In this document: piece after piece, positions 31,148 through 41,283 of the stretch
How positions within the stretch are numbered: the stretch's first letter is position 1
Layout: the number at the start of each line of letters is the position of its first letter
DNA from: Eubacteriales bacterium
Lineage (GTDB): Bacteria > Bacillota > Clostridia > Peptostreptococcales > Anaerovoracaceae
Direction of reading: 5' to 3'
DNA length: 48,557 bases
Assembly (NCBI GenBank): GCA_028692535.1
Contig: JAQUXD010000002.1
Location: 1-48,557, forward strand
Notes under the pieces: generated by a model
Database searches by the model: none
The model's input: only the letters and a program-made list of their open reading frames with translations
Told to the model about the DNA's origin: nothing
Made by a program: the position numbers and the translations under genes

Positions 31148-32926
31148 GTGAAACAAGGGAAAGTAGTCAAGGTCTCAGGACCTTTGGTCATCGCCGACGG
31201 TATGCAGGACGCTGACATGTTCGATGTGGTGCGCGTGGGAAAAGACGGTTTGATCGGTGAGATCATAGAAATGCACCAGGATCGTGCTTCCATTCAGGTA
31301 TACGAAGAGACTGCCGGGCTGGGCCCCGGCGCGCAAGTGGTTACTACCGGTGCGCCTCTCTCGGTGGAATTGGGACCGGGATTGATCGAGAATATTTACG
31401 ACGGCATTCAGCGACCGCTCAATGCCATGCTGGAAAAAGCGGGCCCCAACATCACCAGAGGCATCCGCGTCGATGCGCTTCCCAGAGATAAGCAATGGGA
31501 TTTCGAACCGACGGTAAAAAAAGGAGATGTGCTTCAGGCCGGCGACGTGATCGGAACGGTGCAGGAGACTGTCACCGTGCTTCATCGTGTCATGATCCCC
31601 ATCGGCGTGGGCGGAAAGGTCACCGAAATCAAAAAGGGAAGCTTTACCGTAACGGACACAGTGTGCGTCCTGGAGGACGACAACGGTCGTTCTGTGGATG
31701 TGATGATGATGCAGAAATGGCCGGTCCGGCGCGGCAGGCCATATAAAGAAAAACTCGTGCCGGAAATGCCGCTGATCACGGGTCAGCGGGTCATCGATAC
31801 GCTTTTTCCCATCGCCAAAGGCGGCGTAGCCGCAGTGCCCGGTCCTTTCGGAAGCGGAAAGACCGTCGTTCAGCATCAGTTGGCCAAGTGGGCGGATGCA
31901 GACATCGTGGTTTATATCGGTTGCGGCGAACGGGGCAACGAGATGACCGACGTGCTCATGGAATTCCCCGAACTGAGAGATCCCAAATCCGGCGAGCCGT
32001 TGATGAAACGGACCGTGTTGATCGCCAATACCTCGGATATGCCTGTGGCTGCCCGGGAAGCTTCCATATACACAGGGATTACCATCGCAGAATATTTCCG
32101 GGATATGGGGTATTCCGTCGCTCTGATGGCCGACTCCACTTCCCGTTGGGCGGAAGCGCTTCGGGAAATGTCCGGCCGGCTGGAAGAGATGCCCGGTGAA
32201 GAAGGCTACCCGGCGTACCTGGCCTCCCGTCTGGCCCAGTTCTACGAAAGAGCCGGCCGGGTGATCGCCCTGGGATCGGACGACAGGGAGGGCGCTCTGT
32301 CGGCCATCGGCGCTGTATCTCCGCCGGGCGGCGACATTTCCGAGCCGGTATCTCAGGCCACGCTGCGGATTGTCAAAGTATTTTGGAATCTGGACTCGAC
32401 CCTGGCCTATGCCCGTCATTTTCCGGCTATCAACTGGCTGACCAGCTATTCGCTGTACATCGACCGGTTGATGCCTTGGTACGCGGAAAACGTCAACAAG
32501 GACTTTCCGGTGCTGCGGCAAAAGACCATGCGCATGCTCCAGGAGGAAGCCGAGCTGCAGGAAATCGTCCAGCTGGTTGGCCAGGACGCCCTGTCCTTTG
32601 CCGACCGACTCAAACTGGAGGCTTGCAAATCCATTCGTGAGGACTATCTGCACCAGAACGCATTCCACGAGATCGACACCTATGCGTCGCCGGAAAAGCA
32701 ATACATGCTGCTGAAACTGATCACCAATTTTTATGAGCTGAGCCGGGATGCCATCGAGCAGGGCGCCAGCTACAACGCGCTGATCCATCTGCCTGTCCGG
32801 GAATCCATCGGGCGATTCAAGTATGTCAAGGAGGACGAGGCGGAAACCTATTATCAACATATTGCGGAAGAGCTGGAAGAAGACGTCCGCGAATTGATCA
32901 GCAAAGGGGGAGATGCAAATGATTAA
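31148..32926 (+). CDS. ntpA: V/A-type ATPase catalytic subunit A
   Basis: The 592-residue catalytic subunit. The P-loop GPFGSGKT lies near 232-239, the bulge region typical of subunit A is at about 110-190, and MADSTSRWAEALRE and PPGGDISEPV follow. Start choice: GTG at 31148 gives MKQGKVVKVSGPLV, aligned with other A subunits, while GTG at 31136 would add four residues. Both have weak ribosome sites (AAAGG and GGCAGG). The end overlaps subunit B by 8 nt. Confidence 0.94.
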   Translation: MKQGKVVKVSGPLVIADGMQDADMFDVVRVGKDGLIGEIIEMHQDRASIQVYEETAGLGPGAQVVTTGAPLSVELGPGLIENIYDGIQRPLNAMLEKAGPNITRGIRVDALPRDKQWDFEPTVKKGDVLQAGDVIGTVQETVTVLHRVMIPIGVGGKVTEIKKGSFTVTDTVCVLEDDNGRSVDVMMMQKWPVRRGRPYKEKLVPEMPLITGQRVIDTLFPIAKGGVAAVPGPFGSGKTVVQHQLAKWADADIVVYIGCGERGNEMTDVLMEFPELRDPKSGEPLMKRTVLIANTSDMPVAAREASIYTGITIAEYFRDMGYSVALMADSTSRWAEALREMSGRLEEMPGEEGYPAYLASRLAQFYERAGRVIALGSDDREGALSAIGAVSPPGGDISEPVSQATLRIVKVFWNLDSTLAYARHFPAINWLTSYSLYIDRLMPWYAENVNKDFPVLRQKTMRMLQEEAELQEIVQLVGQDALSFADRLKLEACKSIREDYLHQNAFHEIDTYASPEKQYMLLKLITNFYELSRDAIEQGASYNALIHLPVRESIGRFKYVKEDEAETYYQHIAEELEEDVRELISKGGDAND

Positions 32927-34352
32927 AGAGTATAAAAGCATTTCGGAAGTTGCGGGCCCCTTGATGCTCGTAAAGGATGTCGAAGGCGTCACCTATGACG
33001 AACTGGGCGAGATCATTCTCCCCGACGGCACCGTAAGACAGTGCAAGGTACTGGAAGTGAACGGCGCCAACGCATTGGTGCAGTTGTTTGAAAGCGCAGC
33101 CGGAATCAATCTTGCCGAGAGCAGAGTTCGGTTTTTGGGCAAAGGCATCGAGCTGGGCGTCTCCGAAGATATGCTGGGCCGGGTTTTTGACGGCCTGGGC
33201 CGGGCCAATGACGATGGTCCGGACATCATACCGGAAAAATATCTGGACATCAACGGATTGCCTATGAATCCGGCAGCCAGAGACTATCCCGCAGAATTCA
33301 TCCAGACCGGCGTGTCGGCCATCGACGGCCTCAATACCTTGGTCCGTGGGCAGAAACTGCCTATTTTCTCGGGCTCCGGTCTGCCCCATGCCAATCTGGC
33401 CGCGCAGATCGCGCGTCAGGCTAAAGTGCTGGGCGGCGACAGCAAGTTTGCCGTCGTTTTCGCAGCCATCGGCATCACTTTCGAAGAAGCAGATTTCTTT
33501 ATCAGCGATTTCAGACGGACCGGCGCCATCGACCGGACGGTCCTGTTCACCAATCTGGCCAACGATCCGGCCATCGAACGGATCGCCACGCCGCGTATTG
33601 CCCTGACTGCGGCCGAATATCTGGCCTTTGAAAAAGGGATGCACGTACTGGTCATCCTGACGGATATCACGAATTACGCAGAAGCCCTGCGTGAGGTCTC
33701 GGCTGCCAGAAAAGAAGTGCCCGGCCGTCGCGGTTATCCTGGCTATATGTATACGGATCTGGCGACGCTGTACGAGAGAGCCGGCAGAAAGAAGCAGCAT
33801 CAGGGTTCCATCACCATGATCCCGATCCTGACCATGCCCGAAGACGACAAGACCCATCCCATCCCCGACCTGACCGGATACATTACGGAAGGCCAGATCA
33901 TTCTGTCCCGGGAATTGCACCGGAAGGGCGTTGTGCCGCCCATCGACGTGCTGCCGTCCCTTTCCAGACTCAAGGACAAGGGCATCGGACGAGGCAAGAC
34001 CAGGGAGGACCATGCCGACACCATGAATCAGTTGTTTGCAGCATATTCCAGCGGAAAGCAGAGCAAGGAGCTCATGGCGATCTTGGGCGAAGCGGCTCTG
34101 ACGGAAGTGGATCTGCTCTTTGCGAAGTTTGCAGACGAATTTGAAAAAGAATATGTCTCCCAGGGCTTTGAAGCAGAAAGAGATATCGAAGAGACGCTGA
34201 ATCTGGGATGGAAGCTTTTGGGTCTCCTGCCCAGAGAAGAACTGAAGCGTGTGCGGGACGAATATCTGGATCGATATCTGCCTGTCGGTCCTTCGGAGGA
34301 ACCCTCTCCGGAAGAAACGTCCGGGGATGATTCCGAAGAAGACGACCAGTAA
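32919..34352 (+). CDS. ntpB: V/A-type ATPase regulatory subunit B
   Basis: The 477-residue non-catalytic nucleotide-site subunit. Its N terminus MIKEYKSISEVAGPLMLV matches other B subunits, so ATG 32919 is preferred to ATG 32913. In place of a P-loop it has FSGSGLPHANLAAQIARQ, as expected for B. TDITNYAEALREVSAARKEVPGR in pieces near 250-275 is strongly conserved. The C-terminal 20 residues are acidic (SEEPSPEE and following). Confidence 0.95.
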   Translation: MIKEYKSISEVAGPLMLVKDVEGVTYDELGEIILPDGTVRQCKVLEVNGANALVQLFESAAGINLAESRVRFLGKGIELGVSEDMLGRVFDGLGRANDDGPDIIPEKYLDINGLPMNPAARDYPAEFIQTGVSAIDGLNTLVRGQKLPIFSGSGLPHANLAAQIARQAKVLGGDSKFAVVFAAIGITFEEADFFISDFRRTGAIDRTVLFTNLANDPAIERIATPRIALTAAEYLAFEKGMHVLVILTDITNYAEALREVSAARKEVPGRRGYPGYMYTDLATLYERAGRKKQHQGSITMIPILTMPEDDKTHPIPDLTGYITEGQIILSRELHRKGVVPPIDVLPSLSRLKDKGIGRGKTREDHADTMNQLFAAYSSGKQSKELMAILGEAALTEVDLLFAKFADEFEKEYVSQGFEAERDIEETLNLGWKLLGLLPREELKRVRDEYLDRYLPVGPSEEPSPEETSGDDSEEDDQ

Positions 34353-34366
34353 AGGGGGTATAGCGC

Positions 34367-35053
34367 ATGGCACGAATGAATGTCAATCCCACCCGGATGG
34401 TCCTCACTTCTCTCAAGAGAAAGCTGACGGTGGCCAAACGCGGCCACAAGCTCATGAAGGACAAGCGGGACGAACTCATGAAGCAGTTTCTGGAGCTGGC
34501 CAGGGAGAATAAAGTTCTCCGGGAATCAGTGGAAAAAGAGCTTATGGAAGTTTATGGGAGCTTTGCCATTGCCAGTGCGGTCATGAGTCCACAGCTGATG
34601 TCCGAGGCGTTGATGTACCCCACACAGGGTGTGGATATCGACGTGAGCAGTAAAAATGTAATGAGTGTCAACGTACCGGTCTTCGCGTTTACGGCAGAAG
34701 AAGCCGAAGGTGCCAACATCTACCCTTACGGGTTTGCCGGAACCTCCGGCGAATTGGACAGCGCTGTCAAGAGTCTTAGCCGCGTATTTCCGAGGATGCT
34801 GGAACTGGCAGGCAAGGAAAAGCAGGCGGATCTCATGGCCCAGGAAATCGAAAAGACCCGTCGCCGGGTCAACGCGCTGGAATACGTCATGATCCCCAGG
34901 CTTACCGAGACCATCCGCTATATACGCATGAAGCTGGACGAAAACGAGCGGGGCAATCAGACCCGGCTCATGAAGGTGAAGGATATGATGGTCCAAGCCG
35001 CTTTGATCGAAAGGCGGAAGGAGACTGAAAAAGCATTGGAAGAGTATCATTAA
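34367..35053 (+). CDS. ntpD: V/A-type ATPase subunit D (central shaft)
   Basis: A 228-residue, mostly helical rotor shaft. NPTRMVLTSLKRKLTVAKRG at 7-26 and RRVNALEYVMIPRL near 175-188 are the two signature helices of subunit D. It turns inside the A3B3 head. GGGGG precedes the ATG, 14 nt after subunit B. It is the last gene of the operon, closed by the terminator at 35067-35113. Confidence 0.94.
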   Translation: MARMNVNPTRMVLTSLKRKLTVAKRGHKLMKDKRDELMKQFLELARENKVLRESVEKELMEVYGSFAIASAVMSPQLMSEALMYPTQGVDIDVSSKNVMSVNVPVFAFTAEEAEGANIYPYGFAGTSGELDSAVKSLSRVFPRMLELAGKEKQADLMAQEIEKTRRRVNALEYVMIPRLTETIRYIRMKLDENERGNQTRLMKVKDMMVQAALIERRKETEKALEEYH

Positions 35054-35066
35054 TCAAGAATCAGAT

Positions 35067-35113
35067 ACCTGTCTCCGGGCGAGATTTCTTCGACCGGAGG
35101 CAGGTCTTTTTTT
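35067..35113 (+). terminator. Terminator of the V-ATPase operon
   Basis: ACCTGTCTCCGG (35067-35078) pairs with CCGGAGGCAGGT (35094-35105, one T-G), followed by C and seven T. Confidence 0.92.
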
Positions 35114-35134
35114 GAGTTTTTTTCCGAGCATCGA

Positions 35135-35163
35135 TTGTGTTGACGAAGGCTTTTTGCTATAAT
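35135..35163 (+). promoter_or_regulatory. Promoter of the pyr operon
   Basis: TTGTGT (35135-35140), 17-bp spacer, TATAAT (35158-35163) with TGC just before it (extended -10). The start near 35170 leaves about 22 nt before the pyrB ATG, too short for a PyrR-type attenuator. Confidence 0.75.
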
Positions 35164-35192
35164 GGTAAAAATTGCGGGAAGGAGGTACGCGT

Positions 35193-36062
35193 ATGGCCAA
35201 TTTGTTTTCTCTGGCAGATCTGAGTATCCCGGAGGTCAATAAAATATTAAACAGGGCGGAAGCGTTTTTAGACGGCGCACAAAGCAGGGCGGCAGAGGAC
35301 AAAGTCATTGCCAGCCTTTTTTTTGAGCCCAGTACCCGGACGCAACAATCTTTTTCCATGGCGGCTTGCAGGCTGGGCGCCAAAGTGCTGACCTTCAACG
35401 CTGACAGCTCTTCCATGCAAAAGGGAGAGACGTTTTACGATACGGTCAGAACGTTCGAAGAGATCGGTTCGGATGCCCTCATCATTCGCCATAAGGAAAA
35501 CGCGTATTATAAAAAATTAACCGGTGTAAAGGTGCCCATCTTGTCCGGCGGCGACGGAACGGGGAATCATCCCACCCAGAGCCTTTTGGATCTGATGACG
35601 ATCCGACAGGAGTTCGGAGGCTTCGAAGGCCTAAGGATCTGTATCGTCGGAGACATTCTTCACAGCCGGGTCGCCCACACCAATATCGAGATCATGCGTC
35701 GGCTTGGCATGGACGTCTATACTTCGGGGCCGGAAGAATTCAGAGAAGAAGGCTGCGATTTCATTGAATTTTCCAAAGCCTTGGAAACGATGGACATTCT
35801 GATGCTCCTGCGTATTCAGCATGAACGGCTGACCGGAAGCATGCAGACGACTGCGGAAGAATACAACAGGGATTTCGGCTTGAGTCTTTCCCGCTGCGGA
35901 CGAATGAAAGACGGAGCTATCATCATGCACCCGGCGCCCTTCAACAGAGGCGTGGAGATCGATGACGAAGTGGTGGAAGGCCCGCGTTCCCGGATCTTTA
36001 AGCAGATCAGAAACGGCGTATTTGTGCGGATGGCGGTGATAGAAAGGGCGTTTTCGGAATGA
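35193..36062 (+). CDS. pyrB: Aspartate carbamoyltransferase, catalytic chain
   Basis: PyrB (289 residues) condenses carbamoyl phosphate and aspartate to carbamoyl aspartate. The carbamoyl-phosphate loop PSTRT is at 46-50, SSSMQKGET carries the substrate lysine, HPTQ is present, and HPAPFNRGVEI marks the C-terminal domain. No pyrI regulatory chain follows, as in Gram-positive trimeric enzymes. It is slightly shorter than B. subtilis PyrB. A TTG seven codons upstream is in frame, but GAAGGAGG precedes the ATG at 35193. It overlaps pyrC by 4 nt. Confidence 0.95.
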   Translation: MANLFSLADLSIPEVNKILNRAEAFLDGAQSRAAEDKVIASLFFEPSTRTQQSFSMAACRLGAKVLTFNADSSSMQKGETFYDTVRTFEEIGSDALIIRHKENAYYKKLTGVKVPILSGGDGTGNHPTQSLLDLMTIRQEFGGFEGLRICIVGDILHSRVAHTNIEIMRRLGMDVYTSGPEEFREEGCDFIEFSKALETMDILMLLRIQHERLTGSMQTTAEEYNRDFGLSLSRCGRMKDGAIIMHPAPFNRGVEIDDEVVEGPRSRIFKQIRNGVFVRMAVIERAFSE

Positions 36063-37336
36063 AAGATCTGCTGATTCAAAACGGAAATGTCTATAGAGAG
36101 GGCGGTTTTCGAAGAGCGGATCTTCTGATCCGCAACGGAGTGCTGCATTCCGTTGCGGATCAGATCACGCCTTCTGAGGGAACAGAGGTCGTGAATGCCG
36201 AGCATCGATATGTTTTGCCGGGTCTTGCCGATATTCACGTCCATCTTCGGGAGCCCGGTTTTTCCTATAAGGAGACCATCGCCACGGGAACTGCCGCCGC
36301 CGCCCGGGGCGGCTTTACCCTGGTGTGCGCCATGCCCAATCTGGATCCCGTGCCCGACTGCGGGGCGCATCTGGCGATGGAGCAGGATCTGATCGACCGG
36401 GGCGCTCGGATCAAAGTGCTTCCTTATGCGGCTATCACACTGGGACAGCAGGGAGAGTCGCTGGTGGACATGGATGCGCTGGCAGAGCGATGTGTCGCGT
36501 TTTCCGATGACGGTCGCGGCGTCCGGGATCCGGCTGTGATGCGCAGCGCCATGGATCAGGCCCGCCGCCTGAACAAGTTGATCGCCGCCCACTGCGAGGA
36601 TGACAGTCTGATTCCCGCCGGCGCCTGCATTCACGACGGAGAATATGCCAAAGCCAACAGGCTGCCGGGGATCCCTTCCGCTTCGGAATATGCTCCGGTC
36701 CGACGAGATATCGCGTTGGTCGAAGAGACAGGCTGCCGTTATCATATTTGTCACGTTTCCTGCCGGGAATCTGTTCAGGCGATCCGGGAGGCTAAAAAGA
36801 AAGGTCTGCCGGTCAGCGGAGAAACAGCGCCTCACTACCTGGCTTTTTGCGATGAAGATCTGCGTGATGAAGGTCGATTCAAAATGAATCCTCCCCTGCG
36901 CAGCCCATCGGACCGGGCGGAATTGATTCGTGGCATCCGAGACGGCACGCTGGAGATCATTGCCACGGATCATGCGCCCCACAGCGCGGAAGAAAAATCC
37001 CGGAATCTACGGGAGAGCCTCATGGGCGTCGTCGGATTGGAGATTAGCTTCGCAGCGGCAAACACCTATCTCTGCAAGGCCGGGCACATCGATTTGGAGC
37101 GCCTTGTGGAGCTGATGAGTCTCAATCCCAGAAGATTGCTGGGGCTGCCTGCCGGCATCCATATGGGGCATCCTGCGGATCTGGTGATCGTGGATCCGGA
37201 CCGGGAGATTTTCGTCGATCCGTCGCGCTTTGAATCCAAAGGCCGGGCGACTCCCTTCGACGGCTGTACATTGTACGGCGACATTCTATTGACAATATAC
37301 GATGGATCCATCGTGTATCGGAATACTGCTTTTTAA
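36059..37336 (+). CDS. pyrC: Dihydroorotase
   Basis: A 425-residue class I dihydroorotase that cyclises carbamoyl aspartate. The metal-binding motif DIHVHLREPGF is near 59-69, MPNLDP near 96-101, and ATDHAPH near 302-308. Length fits the Gram-positive class. Coupled to pyrB by ATGA. carB follows after 33 nt. Confidence 0.95.
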   Translation: MKDLLIQNGNVYREGGFRRADLLIRNGVLHSVADQITPSEGTEVVNAEHRYVLPGLADIHVHLREPGFSYKETIATGTAAAARGGFTLVCAMPNLDPVPDCGAHLAMEQDLIDRGARIKVLPYAAITLGQQGESLVDMDALAERCVAFSDDGRGVRDPAVMRSAMDQARRLNKLIAAHCEDDSLIPAGACIHDGEYAKANRLPGIPSASEYAPVRRDIALVEETGCRYHICHVSCRESVQAIREAKKKGLPVSGETAPHYLAFCDEDLRDEGRFKMNPPLRSPSDRAELIRGIRDGTLEIIATDHAPHSAEEKSRNLRESLMGVVGLEISFAAANTYLCKAGHIDLERLVELMSLNPRRLLGLPAGIHMGHPADLVIVDPDREIFVDPSRFESKGRATPFDGCTLYGDILLTIYDGSIVYRNTAF

Positions 37337-37369
37337 CTAAGTGCATGAGACACTGGAAAAGAGGAACAA

Positions 37370-40300
37370 ATGCCAAAGAGAAATGACATCAAAAAAATAC
37401 TGGTAATCGGTTCGGGGCCCATCGTCATCGGCCAGGCCGCCGAATTTGATTATGCCGGCACCCAGGCGTGCATCGCTTTGAAGGAGGAAGGGTATCAGGT
37501 CGTCCTGATCAATTCCAATCCGGCTACGATCATGACCGACACGCAAATGGCCGACAAAGTGTACATGGAGCCTTTGACCCTGGAGTATGTGGCCCGGATC
37601 ATCCGCTTCGAGCGGCCCGACGCCATCGTGCCGGGGTTGGGCGGACAGACCGGTTTGAACCTGTGTGTTCAGCTGGCGGAAAAAGGCATCCTGGAAGAAT
37701 GTCAGGTGGAGGTTCTGGGGACGAGCATCCATTCCATTAAAAGCGCCGAGGACCGTGAACTTTTTAAAAGAATGTGCGAAGAGATCGGAGAGCCTGTGAT
37801 CGCATCTCATATCGTACATACCATCGAAGAGGGTCTGGCAGCCGCCCGGGACATCGGTTATCCGGTAGTTCTGCGGCCGGCTTATACACTGGGCGGCACC
37901 GGAGGCGGTTTTGCGGAAAGTGAGGAGGAGTTTCTCTCCATGATGGAGCATGCGCTGGGACTGTCGCCGGTTCGCCAGGTGCTCATCGAAAAGAGTGTCA
38001 AGGGATATCAAGAGATCGAATTTGAAGTGATGCGGGACGGTCAGGATCAAGCCATCGTGGTCTGCCATATGGAAAATTTCGATCCTGTGGGGGTCCACAC
38101 GGGAGACAGCATCGTGTTTGCTCCCTGTCAAACCTTGTCTGAGCAGCAGCTTTCCATCCTGCGGGCCTCTGCTCTGAAAATATTACGGCATCTGAAGATC
38201 GAGGGCGGCTGCAATATTCAGTTTGCCCTGGAGGAAGGCACGGAGCGGTATTTTCTTATCGAGATTAATCCTCGTGTCAGTCGCTCCTCAGCCCTGGCCT
38301 CCAAGGCCACGGCCTATCCCATCGCCCGGGTCACAGCTAAGATCGCCGTGGGGCTCACGCTGGATGAGATTTCCGTAAGCGGCATTCCCGCTTCCGTAGA
38401 GCCGGCCATCGATTATATCGTGGCGAAGATGGCCCGGTTTCCTTTCGACAAGTTCCAATCTGCCTCCAGAGTGCTGTCCACCCAGATGAAGGCCACCGGC
38501 GAAGTGATGAGCCTGGGTCGGTCGCTGTCGGAGGTCTTGCTCAAGGCTGTGCGGGGGCTGGAGATCGGGGCTGACCATTTTGAACTGAAGGCCTACCGGG
38601 ACAAGACCCGGGAAGAATTGTTGCAGAGCATCGCCACGCCCACGGACGAACGGATCTTTGCCCTGTGCGAGGCGCTTCGAAAAGGCGCGTCCTGTCGGGA
38701 GGTCAGCGAAGCCACCGGCATCGTGATCCCCTTTGTGAACGTGTTTGCAGAGGTGGTGGCTTTCGAAGAGGTGCTTCGGGCACACCCGAGAGATGCCCGG
38801 ATTTTGCGTAAGGCCAAGCAAATGGGTTTTTCAGACAGTTATATTGCCCGAAGCTGGGGTCTTACGCTGAACGATGTGCTGGCATTCCGCCGCGAGCAGG
38901 AGATCCTGCCGGTCTACCGCATCGTGGATAATGTCAAGGTTCAACAGGATTACGTTCCCTATTTCTATTCTTCTTACGAGGGTGAAAACGAGAGCGTGAT
39001 CACGCCCAAGAAAAAAGTCTTGGTCCTGGGTTCCGGTCCCATCCGGATCGGGCAGGGCGTGGAATTTGACTATTCCACGGTCCATGCGGTCTGGGCGATC
39101 AAGGAATGCGGATACGAAGCCATTATCATCAATAACAATCCGGAGACGGTGTCCACGGATTACACCACGGCGGATAAGTTGTATTTTGAGCCTATTACCG
39201 TAGAGGATGTCATGAACGTGGTATGGCTTGAAAACCCGGAAGGGGTTATTGTTTCTCTGGGAGGACAGACCTCTATCAATGTAGCCCGGCAGCTTTACGA
39301 TCTGGGCGTGCCCATCATCGGTACCGGCGTAGAGGCCATCGAACGCGCAGAGGACAGAAATCGCTTTGAAGCATTGATGCATCAGCTGGAGATCCCCGAG
39401 CCTCTGGGCACCGCCGTGACCAACGTGGAAGACGGGTTGGCGGTGGCGGCCGGGATTGGTTATCCGGTGCTGGTAAGGCCTTCTTATGTTTTGGGCGGAC
39501 GGGCCATGCAGATCGTTCGCAGTGACCAGGATCTTCTGGTTTATCTGAACACCGCGGTAGAAGTGGATCGAGACCGGCCGGTGCTTGTGGACAAATACAT
39601 TGCCGGGAAGGAATTGGAGACTGACGCCATCTGTGACGGAAAGGATGTGTACATCCCCGGCCTGATGGAGCACGTGGAGGAAACCGGTGTCCACTCCGGC
39701 GATTCCATCAGTGTCTATCCTGCTTTTACCGTATCGGAAAAGGTGAAACATACTCTGGTGGAGTATACGAACAAGCTGGGTCTGGGTATCGGGATCCGGG
39801 GCCTTTTCAACATCCAGTTCATCGTTGATGAACAGGAAAATGTCTATGTGATCGAGGTCAATCCCAGATCTTCCCGGACCGTTCCGTTCTTATCTAAAGC
39901 CACGGGAATCCCACTGGCTGATGTGGCTACAAAAGTGATGCTTGGCCAGACACTCAAAGAATTGGGATACGGCACGTTCCTGCAGGAGGATCGCCGGCGC
40001 TGGTATGTCAAAGCCCCCACATTTTCCTTCTCCAAGATCCGGGGGCTGGATGCGTATCTTTCGCCGGAAATGAAGTCTACAGGAGAAGCCATAGGCTACG
40101 ATGTGAGCTTGAACCGGGCACTGTTTAAAGCGCTCCAGGCTTCCGGCATCAAAGTAGAGAATTACGGGACCGTTTTCGTGACACTGGCCGATAAAGACAA
40201 GCAAAAGGCGCTGCCCCTCATCCGCCGTTTTTACAATCTGGGGTTCAACATCGAGGCGACGGAAGGAACGGCGAACTTTCTGAAGCGCAGCGGGATCAAA

Positions 40301-40549
40301 ACCCGGCTTAAGAGGAAAATCAGTGAAGGCAGCGACGATATCCTCAGAAGTCTCACCCGGGGCCATGTGACCTATGTGATCAACACTCAGGATATCACGG
40401 CGGGGACCCACGAAGACGGCTTTATGATCCGGCGCACGGCCGTGGAAAACAACATCGGCATATTCACAAGTCTTTCTACCGTCAACGTGCTGCTCAACGT
40501 ACTGGAAGATATGACTATACCCGTTTCCACCATCGATGCGGATCAGTAA
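37370..40549 (+). CDS. carB: Carbamoyl-phosphate synthase, large subunit
   Basis: A 1059-residue synthase. The two homologous ATP-grasp halves open with VIGSGPIVIGQAAEFDYAGTQ (split here as residues 12 on) and VLGSGPIRIGQGVEFDYS (about 551 on). Each has the PSYVLGGR/PAYTLGGTGGG loop. The last 120 or so residues are the MGS-type allosteric domain. It makes carbamoyl phosphate from ammonia delivered by a small glutaminase subunit. The partner carA is not in this window, unlike most pyr operons. AGAGGA before the ATG supports the start. Confidence 0.97.
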   Translation: MPKRNDIKKILVIGSGPIVIGQAAEFDYAGTQACIALKEEGYQVVLINSNPATIMTDTQMADKVYMEPLTLEYVARIIRFERPDAIVPGLGGQTGLNLCVQLAEKGILEECQVEVLGTSIHSIKSAEDRELFKRMCEEIGEPVIASHIVHTIEEGLAAARDIGYPVVLRPAYTLGGTGGGFAESEEEFLSMMEHALGLSPVRQVLIEKSVKGYQEIEFEVMRDGQDQAIVVCHMENFDPVGVHTGDSIVFAPCQTLSEQQLSILRASALKILRHLKIEGGCNIQFALEEGTERYFLIEINPRVSRSSALASKATAYPIARVTAKIAVGLTLDEISVSGIPASVEPAIDYIVAKMARFPFDKFQSASRVLSTQMKATGEVMSLGRSLSEVLLKAVRGLEIGADHFELKAYRDKTREELLQSIATPTDERIFALCEALRKGASCREVSEATGIVIPFVNVFAEVVAFEEVLRAHPRDARILRKAKQMGFSDSYIARSWGLTLNDVLAFRREQEILPVYRIVDNVKVQQDYVPYFYSSYEGENESVITPKKKVLVLGSGPIRIGQGVEFDYSTVHAVWAIKECGYEAIIINNNPETVSTDYTTADKLYFEPITVEDVMNVVWLENPEGVIVSLGGQTSINVARQLYDLGVPIIGTGVEAIERAEDRNRFEALMHQLEIPEPLGTAVTNVEDGLAVAAGIGYPVLVRPSYVLGGRAMQIVRSDQDLLVYLNTAVEVDRDRPVLVDKYIAGKELETDAICDGKDVYIPGLMEHVEETGVHSGDSISVYPAFTVSEKVKHTLVEYTNKLGLGIGIRGLFNIQFIVDEQENVYVIEVNPRSSRTVPFLSKATGIPLADVATKVMLGQTLKELGYGTFLQEDRRRWYVKAPTFSFSKIRGLDAYLSPEMKSTGEAIGYDVSLNRALFKALQASGIKVENYGTVFVTLADKDKQKALPLIRRFYNLGFNIEATEGTANFLKRSGIKTRLKRKISEGSDDILRSLTRGHVTYVINTQDITAGTHEDGFMIRRTAVENNIGIFTSLSTVNVLLNVLEDMTIPVSTIDADQ

Positions 40550-40563
40550 GTAAGGAGGCTCCT

Positions 40564-41283
40564 ATGAAAGATGTAATCATTGCCCTGGATTTTCGGGACA
40601 AAAAAAGTGCGCTGACGTTTCTGGATCGCCTGGGCGGCGCCAGACCCTTCGTTAAGATCGGAATGGAATTGTTTTATGCGGAAGGCCCCGGAATCGTCCG
40701 GGAATTGAAAGAAAGGGGACACCGAATATTTTTGGATCTGAAGCTTCATGACATTCCCAATACGGTCCGGGGCGCAGTGGGTAGCGTAGTCAGGCTGGGC
40801 ACGGATATCGTGAACATCCATGCGTCCGGAGGCATTGCCATGATGGAGGCGGCCCGGGAAGCAGCCGAAACATCCGGCACACAACGTCCTTTGATCATTG
40901 CCGTTACCCAGCTGACGAGCACCGGACAGGAGATGATGAATGAACAACTCCTGATCCACGGAACAGTGGAGGAAGCGGTGCTCCACTACGCGCGGAATGC
41001 AAGTGCTGCGGGACTGGATGGCGTGGTCTGTTCTCCGCTGGAAGTTTCCCTGATCAAACGAGAACTGGGAGACGCCTTTTTAACGGTGACGCCGGGTGTT
41101 CGCTTTGCTGAGGATCAGAAGGCTGATGACCAAGTGCGGATCACGACGCCGGGGCAGGCCGCCAGAAGCGGAGCGGACTATATCGTAGTAGGCCGGCCCA
41201 TTACTTCCGCGCCGGATCCTCTGGAAACCTATCTTCGGTTTAAAAAAGAGTTTATGGGAGGTATCCATGCGTACACAGCGTGA
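40564..41283 (+). CDS. pyrF: Orotidine 5'-phosphate decarboxylase
   Basis: PyrF (239 residues) forms UMP from OMP. The catalytic D-x-K-x-x-D motif lies in FLDLKLHDIPNTV (about 56-68) and the phosphate-binding end motif in DYIVVGRPI near 205-213. AAGGAGG before the ATG is strong. The 3' end overlaps pyrE by 17 nt, so the two are coupled. Confidence 0.96.
   Translation: MKDVIIALDFRDKKSALTFLDRLGGARPFVKIGMELFYAEGPGIVRELKERGHRIFLDLKLHDIPNTVRGAVGSVVRLGTDIVNIHASGGIAMMEAAREAAETSGTQRPLIIAVTQLTSTGQEMMNEQLLIHGTVEEAVLHYARNASAAGLDGVVCSPLEVSLIKRELGDAFLTVTPGVRFAEDQKADDQVRITTPGQAARSGADYIVVGRPITSAPDPLETYLRFKKEFMGGIHAYTA

Noticed and set aside
31175..32992. A 605-codon minus-strand open frame opposite the V-ATPase A subunit, and a 491-codon one opposite subunit B (32898-34373)
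   Set aside because: Both mirror strongly conserved plus-strand genes, have no recognisable domains and no ribosome site of note.
35164..35192. PyrR-dependent attenuator before pyrB
   Set aside because: The leader from the predicted start is about 22 nt and cannot hold the required structures.
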